Position numbers and translations under genes: made by a program
Origin: Thiotrichaceae bacterium
GTDB taxonomy: Bacteria > Pseudomonadota > Gammaproteobacteria > Thiotrichales > Thiotrichaceae
NCBI GenBank assembly: GCA_015494435.1
Contig: WGBH01000142.1
Location: forward strand, 1-10,110
DNA length: 10,110 nt
Reading direction: 5' to 3'
Notes under the pieces: generated by a model
Databases searched by the model: none
The model's input: only the letters and a program-made list of their open reading frames with translations
What the model was told of the DNA's origin: nothing
Shown: one piece after another, positions 1 to 6,832 of the stretch
Position numbering within the stretch: the stretch's first letter is position 1
Layout of the letters: each line of letters opens with the position of its first letter

Positions 1-99
1 TTATTAAAGATCTTGGATATATTAGATCGAGAAAGTTTGCAAAAAAAGGCAAAAATAACCATCCCATTTGTTAAACAGATACTTGGGTCAATTAATTAA
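1..99 (+). CDS. Possible 3' end of an unidentified gene (partial)
   Basis: Frame 1 is open from the window edge for 32 codons and ends with TAA at 97-99. It would encode a lysine- and isoleucine-rich tail ending in KQILGSIN. The stop lies 12 bases before the ATG of the DUF533 gene, with that gene's Shine-Dalgarno sequence in between, which is typical operon spacing. I do not recognise the family from this fragment. In AT-rich DNA a run of 32 open codons can occur by chance, and frame 3 is also open until about 74, so this is a tentative call. If it is wrong, this stretch is simply the leader of the next gene, though I found no convincing promoter in it. Confidence 0.35.
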   Translation, partial: LLKILDILDRESLQKKAKITIPFVKQILGSIN

Positions 100-111
100 A
101 GGAGAAGACTG

Positions 112-813
112 ATGGATACAAAATCATTTTTAGATGAACTCTTAAAAGCAGGTCGTGAATTGGCAGAAAAAGGCCAGACAATAGCTGAAGATAAACTGAA
201 TTTAGGTGAATCAGGGGCAACCCGTGATGCGACACTTTCAGGTATGAAAACAGGAGCGATTGTAGCAAGCGCATTAGCACTTTTATTAGGAACAAAAACA
301 GGGCGTAAAGTAACAGGTTCAGCGGTTAAACTAGGTAGCCTAGCCGCCATTGGTGGCGTTGCTTGGAAAGCTTATCAAAACTACCAAAATAAAAAGGGAA
401 TAACTGATGCAAAAGATAGCGTCACTTCTATTAATGAATTAGATAATAAAGAAGCTAATCAACGCAGTGTTACCCTGTTAAAGGCAATGATCGCGGCTGC
501 GAAAGCAGATGGACATGTAGCGGATGAAGAACTAGCTGAAATTAACAAGCAAATCAAAAATCTAAGCTTGAAAGGTGATACTGCTAAGATTATTCAGGAA
601 GAATTAACGAAGCCTTTAGATATTGCTGAAATAGCGGCATTAGCAGAAGGCGATGAGGCAAAAGCTGCGGAAATTTATTTGGTATCCGCCGTAGTCACGA
701 ATAAAGAAAATGACAAAGAACGTCAATATTTAGCTGATTTAGCCAAAGCAATGAAGATTCCTGAAGAGTTATTAGCAGAATTGAATGCTTATAATGATCA
801 GGATAATGGTTAG
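112..813 (+). CDS. yebE: DUF533 / YebE-like membrane-associated protein with TerB-like C-terminal domain
   Basis: This 233-residue protein has the DUF533 (E. coli YebE) layout. A short charged helical N-terminus (residues 1-40) is followed by small-residue-rich hydrophobic segments at about 46-60 and 74-86, separated by a basic TKTGRK loop, then a linker. An all-helical TerB-like domain follows at about 118-225, with the AAAKADGHVADEE signature at 128-140, whose acidic residues resemble TerB metal-binding positions. The biochemical function of YebE is unknown; E. coli YebE is generally listed as an inner-membrane protein and has been tied to envelope stress, which is family knowledge and not visible here. 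The ATG start has a strong AAAGGAGA Shine-Dalgarno sequence at 98-105. A possible gene end lies just upstream, so it may be the last gene of an operon. It converges on gspF. The length is close to that of E. coli YebE (about 219 residues). Confidence 0.85.
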   Translation: MDTKSFLDELLKAGRELAEKGQTIAEDKLNLGESGATRDATLSGMKTGAIVASALALLLGTKTGRKVTGSAVKLGSLAAIGGVAWKAYQNYQNKKGITDAKDSVTSINELDNKEANQRSVTLLKAMIAAAKADGHVADEELAEINKQIKNLSLKGDTAKIIQEELTKPLDIAEIAALAEGDEAKAAEIYLVSAVVTNKENDKERQYLADLAKAMKIPEELLAELNAYNDQDNG

Positions 814-821
814 GAAGGACG

Positions 822-892
822 TTCCAAGCAATTAAGTTAGGAAGTTTCAAGTAATGAATTTACTCAAATATGGGGAACTTAATTGCTTGAAA
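822..892. repeat. Long inverted repeat (17-bp arms) downstream of the DUF533 gene
   Basis: Arm 822-838 (TTCCAAGCAATTAAGTT) is the reverse complement of 876-892 with one mismatch, leaving a 37-base loop. It begins 9 bases after the DUF533 stop codon. A second short segment, TTTCAAG at 845-851, is also complementary to CTTGAAA at 886-892, so two mutually exclusive pairings are possible. No T-run follows, so it is not a standard intrinsic terminator. It could stabilise the mRNA 3' end, act as a processing site, or be a remnant of a small mobile repeat. Confidence 0.7.
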
Positions 893-899
893 TGTCAGC

Positions 900-923
900 C
901 TGACGGTGTTTATTACCCGTCAG
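900..923. repeat. Perfect 7-bp hairpin in the convergent gap
   Basis: CTGACGG at 900-906 is the exact reverse complement of CCGTCAG at 917-923, with a 10-base loop. It lies between the long inverted repeat and the terminator. There is no T-run on either strand next to it. The role is unknown. Confidence 0.55.
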
Positions 924-938
924 AACGTTTAATGTTTT

Positions 939-974
939 AAAGAGGTCTTGCAGGAAACTGTGAGGCTTTTTTTT
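939..974 (+). terminator. Rho-independent terminator of the DUF533 gene
   Basis: The stem pairs 939-953 with 958-972 and includes several G-U pairs. It is capped by a GAAA (GNRA-type) tetraloop at 954-957 and runs into eight T residues at 967-974. It lies about 125 bases after the stop codon at 811-813, so the transcript would carry an unusually long, structured 3' untranslated region. On the opposite strand the stem ends in only three T residues, so it is probably a poor terminator for gspF. Confidence 0.8.
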
Positions 975-991
975 AAGCTAAAGGTGTGGAC

Positions 992-1006
992 GGGTTTACA
1001 AAACCC
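992..1006. repeat. Small hairpin just beyond the gspF stop
   Basis: GGGTTT at 992-997 pairs with AAACCC at 1001-1006 around a 3-base loop. It lies about 23 bases past the end of gspF on the minus strand. The minus-strand sequence after the stem (GTCCACACC) has no T-run, so it is not a convincing intrinsic terminator. It may only mark or protect the gspF mRNA end. Confidence 0.4.
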
Positions 1007-1028
1007 ATTCAGCAAAGTCTCTTTTAGG

Positions 1029-2243
1029 CTATTTTACTAGCTGATTTAAGTTTAATATTGGCATTAAAATAGAGAGTACAATGGTTAAAACAATTCCGCC
1101 CATAACTAGGATTAGCATGGGCTCAAAGATACTTAACATACCTGTCATCATGCTATCGGTTTCTCGTTCTTGTTGAATAGCGGCGCGTTCGAGCATTTCA
1201 TCGAGTTGTCCATTGTTCTCACCACTGGCGATCAAATAGATTGTCATTGGGGGAAAGTAACCTGACTGTTCTAAAGTCTTATGAATCGCCTTTCCTTCAC
1301 GTACTTTAATCGCTGCTTCTTCAACAGCTTGACGCATGGGGATGTTTTGAATCACTCGAGATGAAATGCTCATAGCATCTAAAATGGGTACACCGCTGGA
1401 AGCAAGAATACTTAAGGTTCGTGCAAAACGGGCGGTATTTAAGCCGCGTACCATTTTTTTTACCCCAGGAATACGCAATAATAAACGATGATAACGGTAT
1501 TCCCATTTGGGAATTTTAACCAGTTTTTTAAAGATAATGATTGCCATAATAATAATGGAGAGCATATGCAATCCATAATCAATAATAAAATCACTTAGAG
1601 CAATAATCATCTGTGTCATTGCGGGCAATTCTTGTCCCATATCTTCAAATACACCCACAATCTGCGGCACAATAAAAGCCAATAAGCCCGATACAATCGC
1701 AATGGATAAGGTAATTAAGATAACAGGGTAAACTAATGCGGTAGAGAGTTTTTGTTGTAGCTCTTGGCGGTCTTCGGTGTAATCTGCTAGTCGTTCTAGC
1801 ACTGCATCTAAATGACCTGATTCCTCTCCTGCAGAAACAGTAGAGCGGTACATATTAGGAAAAATAGAAGGAAATTGATTTAACCCGCCTGCAAGAGAAT
1901 GTCCTTCTAATACACGCGAGCGAACGGCTGAAATAATATGACGCAGATTTTTTCGTTCGGTTTGTTTGGCGCAAATAGCTAATGCCTCTTCCAAAGGAGA
2001 GCCTGACTGGGTTAAGGTCGCTAATTGGCGCGTAAACAAAGCAAGCTCAGCAGGTTTGACTTTGCCAGCACGTTTAATATTAGAGCCTGAATTGCTTTCT
2101 TTTTGCTCAACTTGTTCTACACTCAGAGGGGTTAGTTTTCCATCACGTAATGTTTGGCGTACTTGACGTGCATTGTCCGCCTCAAGCATTCCGTTTTCTT
2201 GTTGTCCTTTGGCGTTTAACGCCGTGTATTCAAATGCAGGCAT
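1029..2243 (-). CDS. gspF: Type II secretion system inner-membrane platform protein GspF
   Basis: GspF is the polytopic inner-membrane core of the T2SS assembly platform; it works with the GspE ATPase to drive pseudopilus assembly. The 404-residue length is standard. The N-terminus MPAFEYTALNAKG is the classic GspF start. Two T2SSF domains are seen at about 69-192 and 272-394, each with its conserved GExxG-type stretch (SAGEESGHLD at 137-146 and ASGENNGQLD at 339-348). Membrane segments are at about 171-196, 222-239 and 374-396. It lies 123 bases after gspE on the same strand. The ATG is forced: an in-frame TAA lies 14 codons upstream with no other usual start between. Even so it has no Shine-Dalgarno sequence, only an A-rich leader. 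No gspG follows; the next gene converges on it. Confidence 0.96.
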   Translation of the reverse strand: MPAFEYTALNAKGQQENGMLEADNARQVRQTLRDGKLTPLSVEQVEQKESNSGSNIKRAGKVKPAELALFTRQLATLTQSGSPLEEALAICAKQTERKNLRHIISAVRSRVLEGHSLAGGLNQFPSIFPNMYRSTVSAGEESGHLDAVLERLADYTEDRQELQQKLSTALVYPVILITLSIAIVSGLLAFIVPQIVGVFEDMGQELPAMTQMIIALSDFIIDYGLHMLSIIIMAIIIFKKLVKIPKWEYRYHRLLLRIPGVKKMVRGLNTARFARTLSILASSGVPILDAMSISSRVIQNIPMRQAVEEAAIKVREGKAIHKTLEQSGYFPPMTIYLIASGENNGQLDEMLERAAIQQERETDSMMTGMLSIFEPMLILVMGGIVLTIVLSILMPILNLNQLVK

Positions 2244-2366
2244 GGTTTTTTTGTTTTTTATAAGTCGGTAGGAATAAATACTTTAGCTTTTTCCATCCGA
2301 TACCGTAAAGGAGAGACGATGGTTCAATAATAAAAGCTTTCATTCCGTCAATTTATCGTTTGAAAA
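2244..2366 (-). other. gspE-gspF intergenic spacer with A-rich leader
   Basis: This 123-base spacer separates gspE from gspF, unlike the 2-base spacing of gspD-gspE. On the minus strand it holds a TTGACG hexamer near 2344-2349, but the nearest good -10-like match (TATTAT) is only about 13 bases away, so I do not call a promoter. The 20 bases before the gspF ATG are almost all A with no GGAG-like element. No clear terminator hairpin is seen, so read-through from gspE into gspF is the simplest view. Confidence 0.4.
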
Positions 2367-3923
2367 TTAATTTTTAGCATCTTCACGGGTGACACGAACG
2401 ACCTCTTCCAAAGAGGTTTTTCCTTCTAGCACTAAGCGTGCTCCATCTTGACGTAGTGATGGCGTGCTTTGATGCACATAACGTTCAATTTCTATTTCAC
2501 TCACATCATTATGAATCATATTACGGCATTGATCATCGATTTCTACAAACTCATAAATACCATTTCGACCACTATAACCAAGTTGGTTGCATTTTTGGCA
2601 ACCTTTGGGGTGATACAGTACGGGCGGATTATTAATATCCAACCCTAATGTTTCACAATCTTTTTGATCTGCTTCATAAGGTGTTTTACATTCAGGGCAT
2701 AATAAACGTACTAGACGCTGAGAGACTACGCCAATTAAACTAGAGGAAAGTAGATAAGGTTCAACCCCCATATCACGTAAACGAGTGACCGAGCCTACAG
2801 CTGTATTAGTATGCAGTGTTGAGAAAACTAAATGACCTGTTAAAGAAGCTTGTACCGCAATTTCAGCTGTTTCAATATCGCGTATTTCACCAATCATAAC
2901 CACATCGGGATCTTGACGCAAAATAGCGCGTAGACCACGGGAGAAACTCATATCGACTTTATTATTTACCTGTGTTTGTCCAATGCCATCAATAAAATAC
3001 TCAATAGGGTCTTCTACGGTCATAATATTGCGTGAGCTATTGTTTAAATCAGCTAATGCAGCATAAAGTGTGGTGGTCTTACCTGAGCCTGTCGGACCTG
3101 TGACTAAAATAATTCCATGTGGTTTTTTAATGAGCGCACTTAAACGTTGATAGGTAGTAACATCCATTCCTAAATGTTTGAGATTTAAACGTCCAGCTTG
3201 TTTGTCTAATAAACGCAATACAATCCGTTCATTATGGCCTGATGGAAGGGTGGATACACGTACATCCACTGAACGTCCTGCGACTTTAAGTGAAATACGA
3301 CCATCTTGAGGAATACGTTTTTCAGCAATATCCATCTTCGACATGACTTTAATTCGAGAAATAATCAGAGGTGCTAAGGCGCGTGGCGGTTCTAAAATTT
3401 CACGCAAAAGACCGTCTACTCGCATTCGTACTGTCATGCGTTTTTCATAGGTTTCTATATGAATATCAGAGGCATTTTCTTTAATTGCCTGGGTCAATAA
3501 GGCATTGATCAGACGAATAATGGGTGCATCATCTTCTGCTTCTAGTAAATCCTCTGGTTCGGGCATTGAATCGGCAACATCGTTTAAATCCAACTCATCG
3601 CCTAAATCATCCATCATTGCGCGCGCACCATCGCCTTGGTCATAGTGACGGGCTAGGAGTTGATTAAAATCACTTTCATCTAAAGGATGAAAAGAAATAT
3701 CCTTTTCCAAAAAGCGTTGTACTTCACTGGCCGTGAGAGGGGTTAAATTTTTTCCATAGGCGACTTGATAGCAGTTATCACTAAAATCAGTCACCACCAC
3801 CGCATTACGTTTAGCAAAGGCATAGGGAAAGTCTTTGATCTCCAAAAGGCTTTCTTGCTCCTCTAATACAATGGACTCTGTTTCCTTGATATCGGTTTCC
3901 AATGTTAATGTCTCAGCTTTCAT
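2367..3923 (-). CDS. gspE: Type II secretion system ATPase GspE
   Basis: GspE is the cytoplasmic hexameric ATPase that powers type II secretion, docking on GspL and GspF. All hallmarks are present in 518 residues: Walker A GPTGSGKT at 276-283, an Asp box at about 302-308 (TVEDPIE), Walker B VVMIGEIRD at 341-349, a His box ending STLHTN at 368-373, and the zinc-binding tetracysteine module that marks GspE (C409, C412, C442, C445). The N-terminal domain (about 30-95) should bind GspL. Before it is an acidic extension of about 30 residues, and residues 104-132 form another very acidic linker. The ATG lies 2 bases after the gspD stop, so translation is probably coupled to gspD; no good Shine-Dalgarno sequence precedes it. 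The tetracysteine and the neighbours argue against PilB. Confidence 0.97.
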   Translation of the reverse strand: MKAETLTLETDIKETESIVLEEQESLLEIKDFPYAFAKRNAVVVTDFSDNCYQVAYGKNLTPLTASEVQRFLEKDISFHPLDESDFNQLLARHYDQGDGARAMMDDLGDELDLNDVADSMPEPEDLLEAEDDAPIIRLINALLTQAIKENASDIHIETYEKRMTVRMRVDGLLREILEPPRALAPLIISRIKVMSKMDIAEKRIPQDGRISLKVAGRSVDVRVSTLPSGHNERIVLRLLDKQAGRLNLKHLGMDVTTYQRLSALIKKPHGIILVTGPTGSGKTTTLYAALADLNNSSRNIMTVEDPIEYFIDGIGQTQVNNKVDMSFSRGLRAILRQDPDVVMIGEIRDIETAEIAVQASLTGHLVFSTLHTNTAVGSVTRLRDMGVEPYLLSSSLIGVVSQRLVRLLCPECKTPYEADQKDCETLGLDINNPPVLYHPKGCQKCNQLGYSGRNGIYEFVEIDDQCRNMIHNDVSEIEIERYVHQSTPSLRQDGARLVLEGKTSLEEVVRVTREDAKN

Positions 3924-3925
3924 AC

Positions 3926-6547
3926 TTAAAATGAATCAATTGCCTCAAGTCCTGTTGATTGCCTTATTTGATTTTGAGCAGGTTTATATTGTGATGCTTG
4001 ACGTTGTTGTGGGTGGGTTCTATTCCATTCGGCTAAACGCTTTGCTCTGATTTGTGCAGGGGTCATTTGATAAGACGCACCTGTTCTTTGTTGTCCTTTC
4101 CTTGTTTGATTTTTCTGTGGATGTGTTTTTTTCCACTGGGCTAAACGCATGGCTTTAATTTGTGCGGGTGTCATTTTTTGTGTTGTAATACTTTCTAATC
4201 GAGTAGGAAGTGGTGATGCTTTTTGCTTCAATAAACCACGAGAAGTGACTTTACTGGTCTGTTGTGCATGGCGTATTTTATTGTATTTTTCACGGGTATA
4301 ACCTGTGGCATTTAAAACGTCACGCAAAATAACAGGGTGAATGAAAATCATTAGATTTTGTTTAATTTTAGTGGTGCGATTGTTTTGAAAGGCTTTGCCA
4401 ATAATGGGTAAATCACCTAAAAAAGGTACTTTTTGCTTGGTTGTGGTGTAATCGTCTTGCATTAAACCGCCTAGCACAAGAATCTGATTATCTTCTACCA
4501 TGACTTTGGTTTGAATGGCACGCTTATTGGTAATCAAATCTGAAGCGCTTTCATTACTTGCAGCCAAACTGGATATTTCTTGATCAATATTTAATAAAAC
4601 AGTATCGCCTTCATTGACCTGTGGTTTGATTTTCAAGGTTAAACCAATATCTTTTCTTTCAATGGTTTGAAATGGGTTGGAGGGTGAAGAGTTTGCACCT
4701 GTGCTAGTGTAACTTCCTGTTACAAAAGGAACATTTTTACCAATGACAAACTGTGCTTCTTCGTTGTCCATTGCCACCACATTAGGTGTTGAAAGGATAT
4801 TAGTTGCGGCATCGCCTTCCAAAGCATTCATTAAGGCAGCAAACTGGAATTTTCCTTTAGTATTGGCAATACCTGCAACAATACCTACACCTGTGGGTAT
4901 TTGGTGATTTGCGATACTCAGTAAAGAGGCTTTGCTTCCTGGAAAGTTTGTGGTTGCCGCTGGTGCTGTGCCATTACTTGAACCGATTGCGAGTTGAACG
5001 CCGATTTCTTTGGATAAGTTCTCAGAGACCTCTGCAATAATGACCTCAACCATCACCTGTGCACGACGAATATCCAAACGACGTATTACCTTCGCCATAT
5101 TTATATGTGCTTGTTTATCGGCTGTAATAATCAATGAATTAGTTGTCTCATCTGCTTGAATATCAATCTCAGCTGCTACAGAGCCTGCAGCACCTTTTGC
5201 ATTTGCCTTGGTGGTTTTTTGGGTTTTAGAATAACCTGACAATACAGCCGCCAGTTCAGTTGCTTTGGCATAACGTAAATAAATTACGCGCGTTTTTTCT
5301 TCAGCTGGCTTGGGAATGTCGAGCTTGACAATAATACGTTTAATTTGCTGACGTGTTGCGCTATCACCGCCAAGTAATAAGCTATTTGTACGCTTATCAA
5401 CGGAAATAATGGGCTTTCTGGTTGTAATTCCTTTCGCTGTTGAAGTGCTATTTTGAATATTTTTAATCGTTTGTGCCAAATTTTGAGCCACCGCATAGCG
5501 TAATGGAACAACCTCTAAGGCTTTCCTAGGTTTATCAAAATTCGCAATAATACGTTTAATTTGTTGACGGGTAGCTGTATCGCCTCCGAGCAATAAACTA
5601 TTCGTGCGTTTATCGACCGAAATAATAGGTTTTCTGTGAGTGACACCTTTTCTAACCGAGGTCGTATTTTGAATATTCTTAATTGTTTCTGCTAATTCGG
5701 TTGCTACCGCATATTTTAGCTCAATCACTTCTAAGGCCTTTTTAGGTGTATCTAGCTTTTTAATCATTTTACGCATTTCTTGACGAGTGGATTTATCACC
5801 GCCTAATAATAAACTATTGGTTCGTATATCCGCTGAAATTTTAGCTTTTCCAGGAATACGTATTTTTGAATTATTATTATTTAATTTTTGAATGGTTTGA
5901 GCTAACTCTGCTGCTGAGGCATATTTTAATGATACGACTTCCATTTGCTCATCATCAGCACGATCCATTTTTTTTATCACTTTAACTAAGCGTTCAATAT
6001 TTGCTGCCGTATCTGAAATAACAATGGTATTACTCGGTTGATAGGCTTGTAATTGTCCCGTACTAGGAACAAGAGGACGCAGTATAGGCACAAGCATTGA
6101 AGAGGGGACATGCTCAACTCGTATAACACGTGTAATTAAATCATCAGGATCTTTATCTTTTAATTCCTCTGCATTGTCATCAATGACAGGGACAGGCAAT
6201 TGCTTTGCTTTGTTCGAAGGGATAATTTTAATAATTTTACCTACTTTTACAGCAGAAAAATTATGCACTTGTAATACAGATAAGAAAATTTCATAAAGTT
6301 CATTGTTGTCAATATTACGACCTGTACTAATAGTGATTTTGCCGTTAATACGAGGATCAACAATAAATGTTTTTTTAGTGATACGAGAGACAGTATCAAT
6401 CAATACCTTTATATCCACATCCTTAAAATTAATTTGCGCGGAATCTTCTGCATAGCCAGGCACAATAAAGCTTAGTGTGAAGAAGAAAAATCCTAAGAGG
6501 ATTATGCGCCGAGTTTTAGTTAAACCGTGTTTGTTATTGAAAATCAT
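3926..6547 (-). CDS. gspD: Type II secretion system secretin GspD with extra N-domains and repeat-bearing C-terminal tail
   Basis: GspD is the outer-membrane gate of the T2SS. At 873 residues it is longer than the usual 650-720. In order: a signal peptide (basic KTRR, then a phenylalanine-rich core, likely cut after GYA near 33); N0 at about 37-108; N1 at about 138-196; three N2-type repeats at about 202-269, 270-341 and 342-413; N3 at about 419-492; and the secretin core at about 495-740, with ILSTPNVVAMDNEEA at 584-598 and VPFLGDLPIIGKAF at 707-720. A basic, glutamine-rich tail (741-873) carries two copies of an MTPAQI...THPQ motif where other GspD proteins have a short pilotin-binding S-domain. 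An in-frame TAG six codons upstream fixes the ATG; the leader is CCAAAAAA with no Shine-Dalgarno sequence. The gene is preceded by a separate leader region and followed directly by gspE. No gspC lies upstream. Confidence 0.97.
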   Translation of the reverse strand: MIFNNKHGLTKTRRIILLGFFFFTLSFIVPGYAEDSAQINFKDVDIKVLIDTVSRITKKTFIVDPRINGKITISTGRNIDNNELYEIFLSVLQVHNFSAVKVGKIIKIIPSNKAKQLPVPVIDDNAEELKDKDPDDLITRVIRVEHVPSSMLVPILRPLVPSTGQLQAYQPSNTIVISDTAANIERLVKVIKKMDRADDEQMEVVSLKYASAAELAQTIQKLNNNNSKIRIPGKAKISADIRTNSLLLGGDKSTRQEMRKMIKKLDTPKKALEVIELKYAVATELAETIKNIQNTTSVRKGVTHRKPIISVDKRTNSLLLGGDTATRQQIKRIIANFDKPRKALEVVPLRYAVAQNLAQTIKNIQNSTSTAKGITTRKPIISVDKRTNSLLLGGDSATRQQIKRIIVKLDIPKPAEEKTRVIYLRYAKATELAAVLSGYSKTQKTTKANAKGAAGSVAAEIDIQADETTNSLIITADKQAHINMAKVIRRLDIRRAQVMVEVIIAEVSENLSKEIGVQLAIGSSNGTAPAATTNFPGSKASLLSIANHQIPTGVGIVAGIANTKGKFQFAALMNALEGDAATNILSTPNVVAMDNEEAQFVIGKNVPFVTGSYTSTGANSSPSNPFQTIERKDIGLTLKIKPQVNEGDTVLLNIDQEISSLAASNESASDLITNKRAIQTKVMVEDNQILVLGGLMQDDYTTTKQKVPFLGDLPIIGKAFQNNRTTKIKQNLMIFIHPVILRDVLNATGYTREKYNKIRHAQQTSKVTSRGLLKQKASPLPTRLESITTQKMTPAQIKAMRLAQWKKTHPQKNQTRKGQQRTGASYQMTPAQIRAKRLAEWNRTHPQQRQASQYKPAQNQIRQSTGLEAIDSF
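4007..4174 (-). repeat. Duplicated 20-residue motif in the GspD C-terminal tail
   Basis: Residues 792-811 and 828-847 of GspD are two copies of a motif starting MTPAQI and ending THPQ, with 15 of 20 positions identical and a period of 36 residues. The DNA units are 4115-4174 and 4007-4066. Each copy keeps a central RLA, a following Trp and a His-Pro, and each is rich in Lys/Arg. The spacers between and after the copies are polar and Gln-rich, so the tail is probably flexible with two short helical binding elements. I do not recognise the motif. Confidence 0.85.
5309..5740 (-). repeat. Tandem 216-bp repeat encoding two near-identical N2-type domains of GspD
   Basis: Codons 270-341 (5525-5740) and 342-413 (5309-5524) encode 72-residue units that align without gaps at 55 of 72 positions. 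The best-kept stretch is RKPIISVDKRTNSLLLGGD (305-323 and 377-395). A more diverged third copy lies just before them at 202-269 (about 35-40% alike by eye). The DNA of the two units differs at many third codon positions while the protein stays the same, so the duplication is not very recent and the protein sequence is under constraint. The fold should be the KH-like beta-alpha-beta-beta-alpha secretin N-domain. Confidence 0.9.
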
Positions 6548-6616
6548 TTTTTTGGTTTTAATCTAATGTAAATAATAAAGGGCATTTCCTGATATGGAGA
6601 ATAAAGATAAAAATAT

Positions 6617-6653
6617 GATTGAATCTTTCGCTCAAAGAAGTGAGGATTCAATC
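6617..6653. promoter_or_regulatory. Perfect inverted repeat in the gspD leader (possible operator or RNA hairpin)
   Basis: GATTGAATC at 6617-6625 and GATTCAATC at 6645-6653 are exact reverse complements. Inside them CTCA at 6631-6634 pairs with TGAG at 6641-6644 around a 6-base loop, so the RNA could fold as two stacked stems with a 5-base bulge on one side. It lies about 70-105 bases upstream of the gspD ATG. It could be a 5' UTR structure or a dimer-binding operator. On the minus strand the stem is followed by ATATTTTTATC, a weak terminator-like tail. I could not place a convincing promoter in the 285-base gap. Confidence 0.45.
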
Positions 6654-6805
6654 GTTCTATGTTCTTAAGCCCCAGTGACAGAAAACAAGAAAATTTAACT
6701 GTTATTCAGAAGTATGCTTTAATTCGTTTTATCAGGCTAGAAAAAAGCCGATGCTGAGGACTTCTATTACAATAAATTAATTTCAAAAATGATAGTAAAA
6801 CAATG

Positions 6806-6831
6806 AAAAAATGCTTCTGTGGAGCATTTTT
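6806..6831 (-). terminator. Rho-independent terminator of the GH84 gene
   Basis: Read on the minus strand, the 11-bp stem pairs 6821-6831 with 6807-6817 (one G-U pair) around a 3-base ACA loop. The downstream arm ends in six T residues (6811-6806). It begins one base after the TAA of the GH84 gene. It separates the psiE-nhaA-yggT-GH84 group from the gspDEF genes, so gspD most likely has its own promoter in the gap that follows. Confidence 0.8.
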
Positions 6832-6832
6832 G

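Noticed and set aside
887..916. TTGAAA and TATTAC spaced by 18 bases on the + strand, a possible promoter for a small RNA
   Set aside because: The -10 match is poor (4/6) and the terminator would follow only about 50 bases later; such matches are common in AT-rich DNA.
1966..2166. Open frame antisense to gspF, 66 codons, and similar antisense frames within gspE, gspD and yggT
   Set aside because: They overlap strongly supported genes, show no family features and look like shadow frames.
2307..2329. Plus-strand AAAGGAGAGACG followed by ATG in the gspE-gspF gap, resembling a strong ribosome binding site and start
   Set aside because: The frame stops after three codons (MVQ), so it encodes nothing meaningful; probably chance.
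6548..6805. Search for a sigma-70 promoter of gspD in the leader region
   Set aside because: Several partial matches exist (for example TTGAGC with a 17-base spacer to TTTTAT) but none stands out from the AT-rich background.
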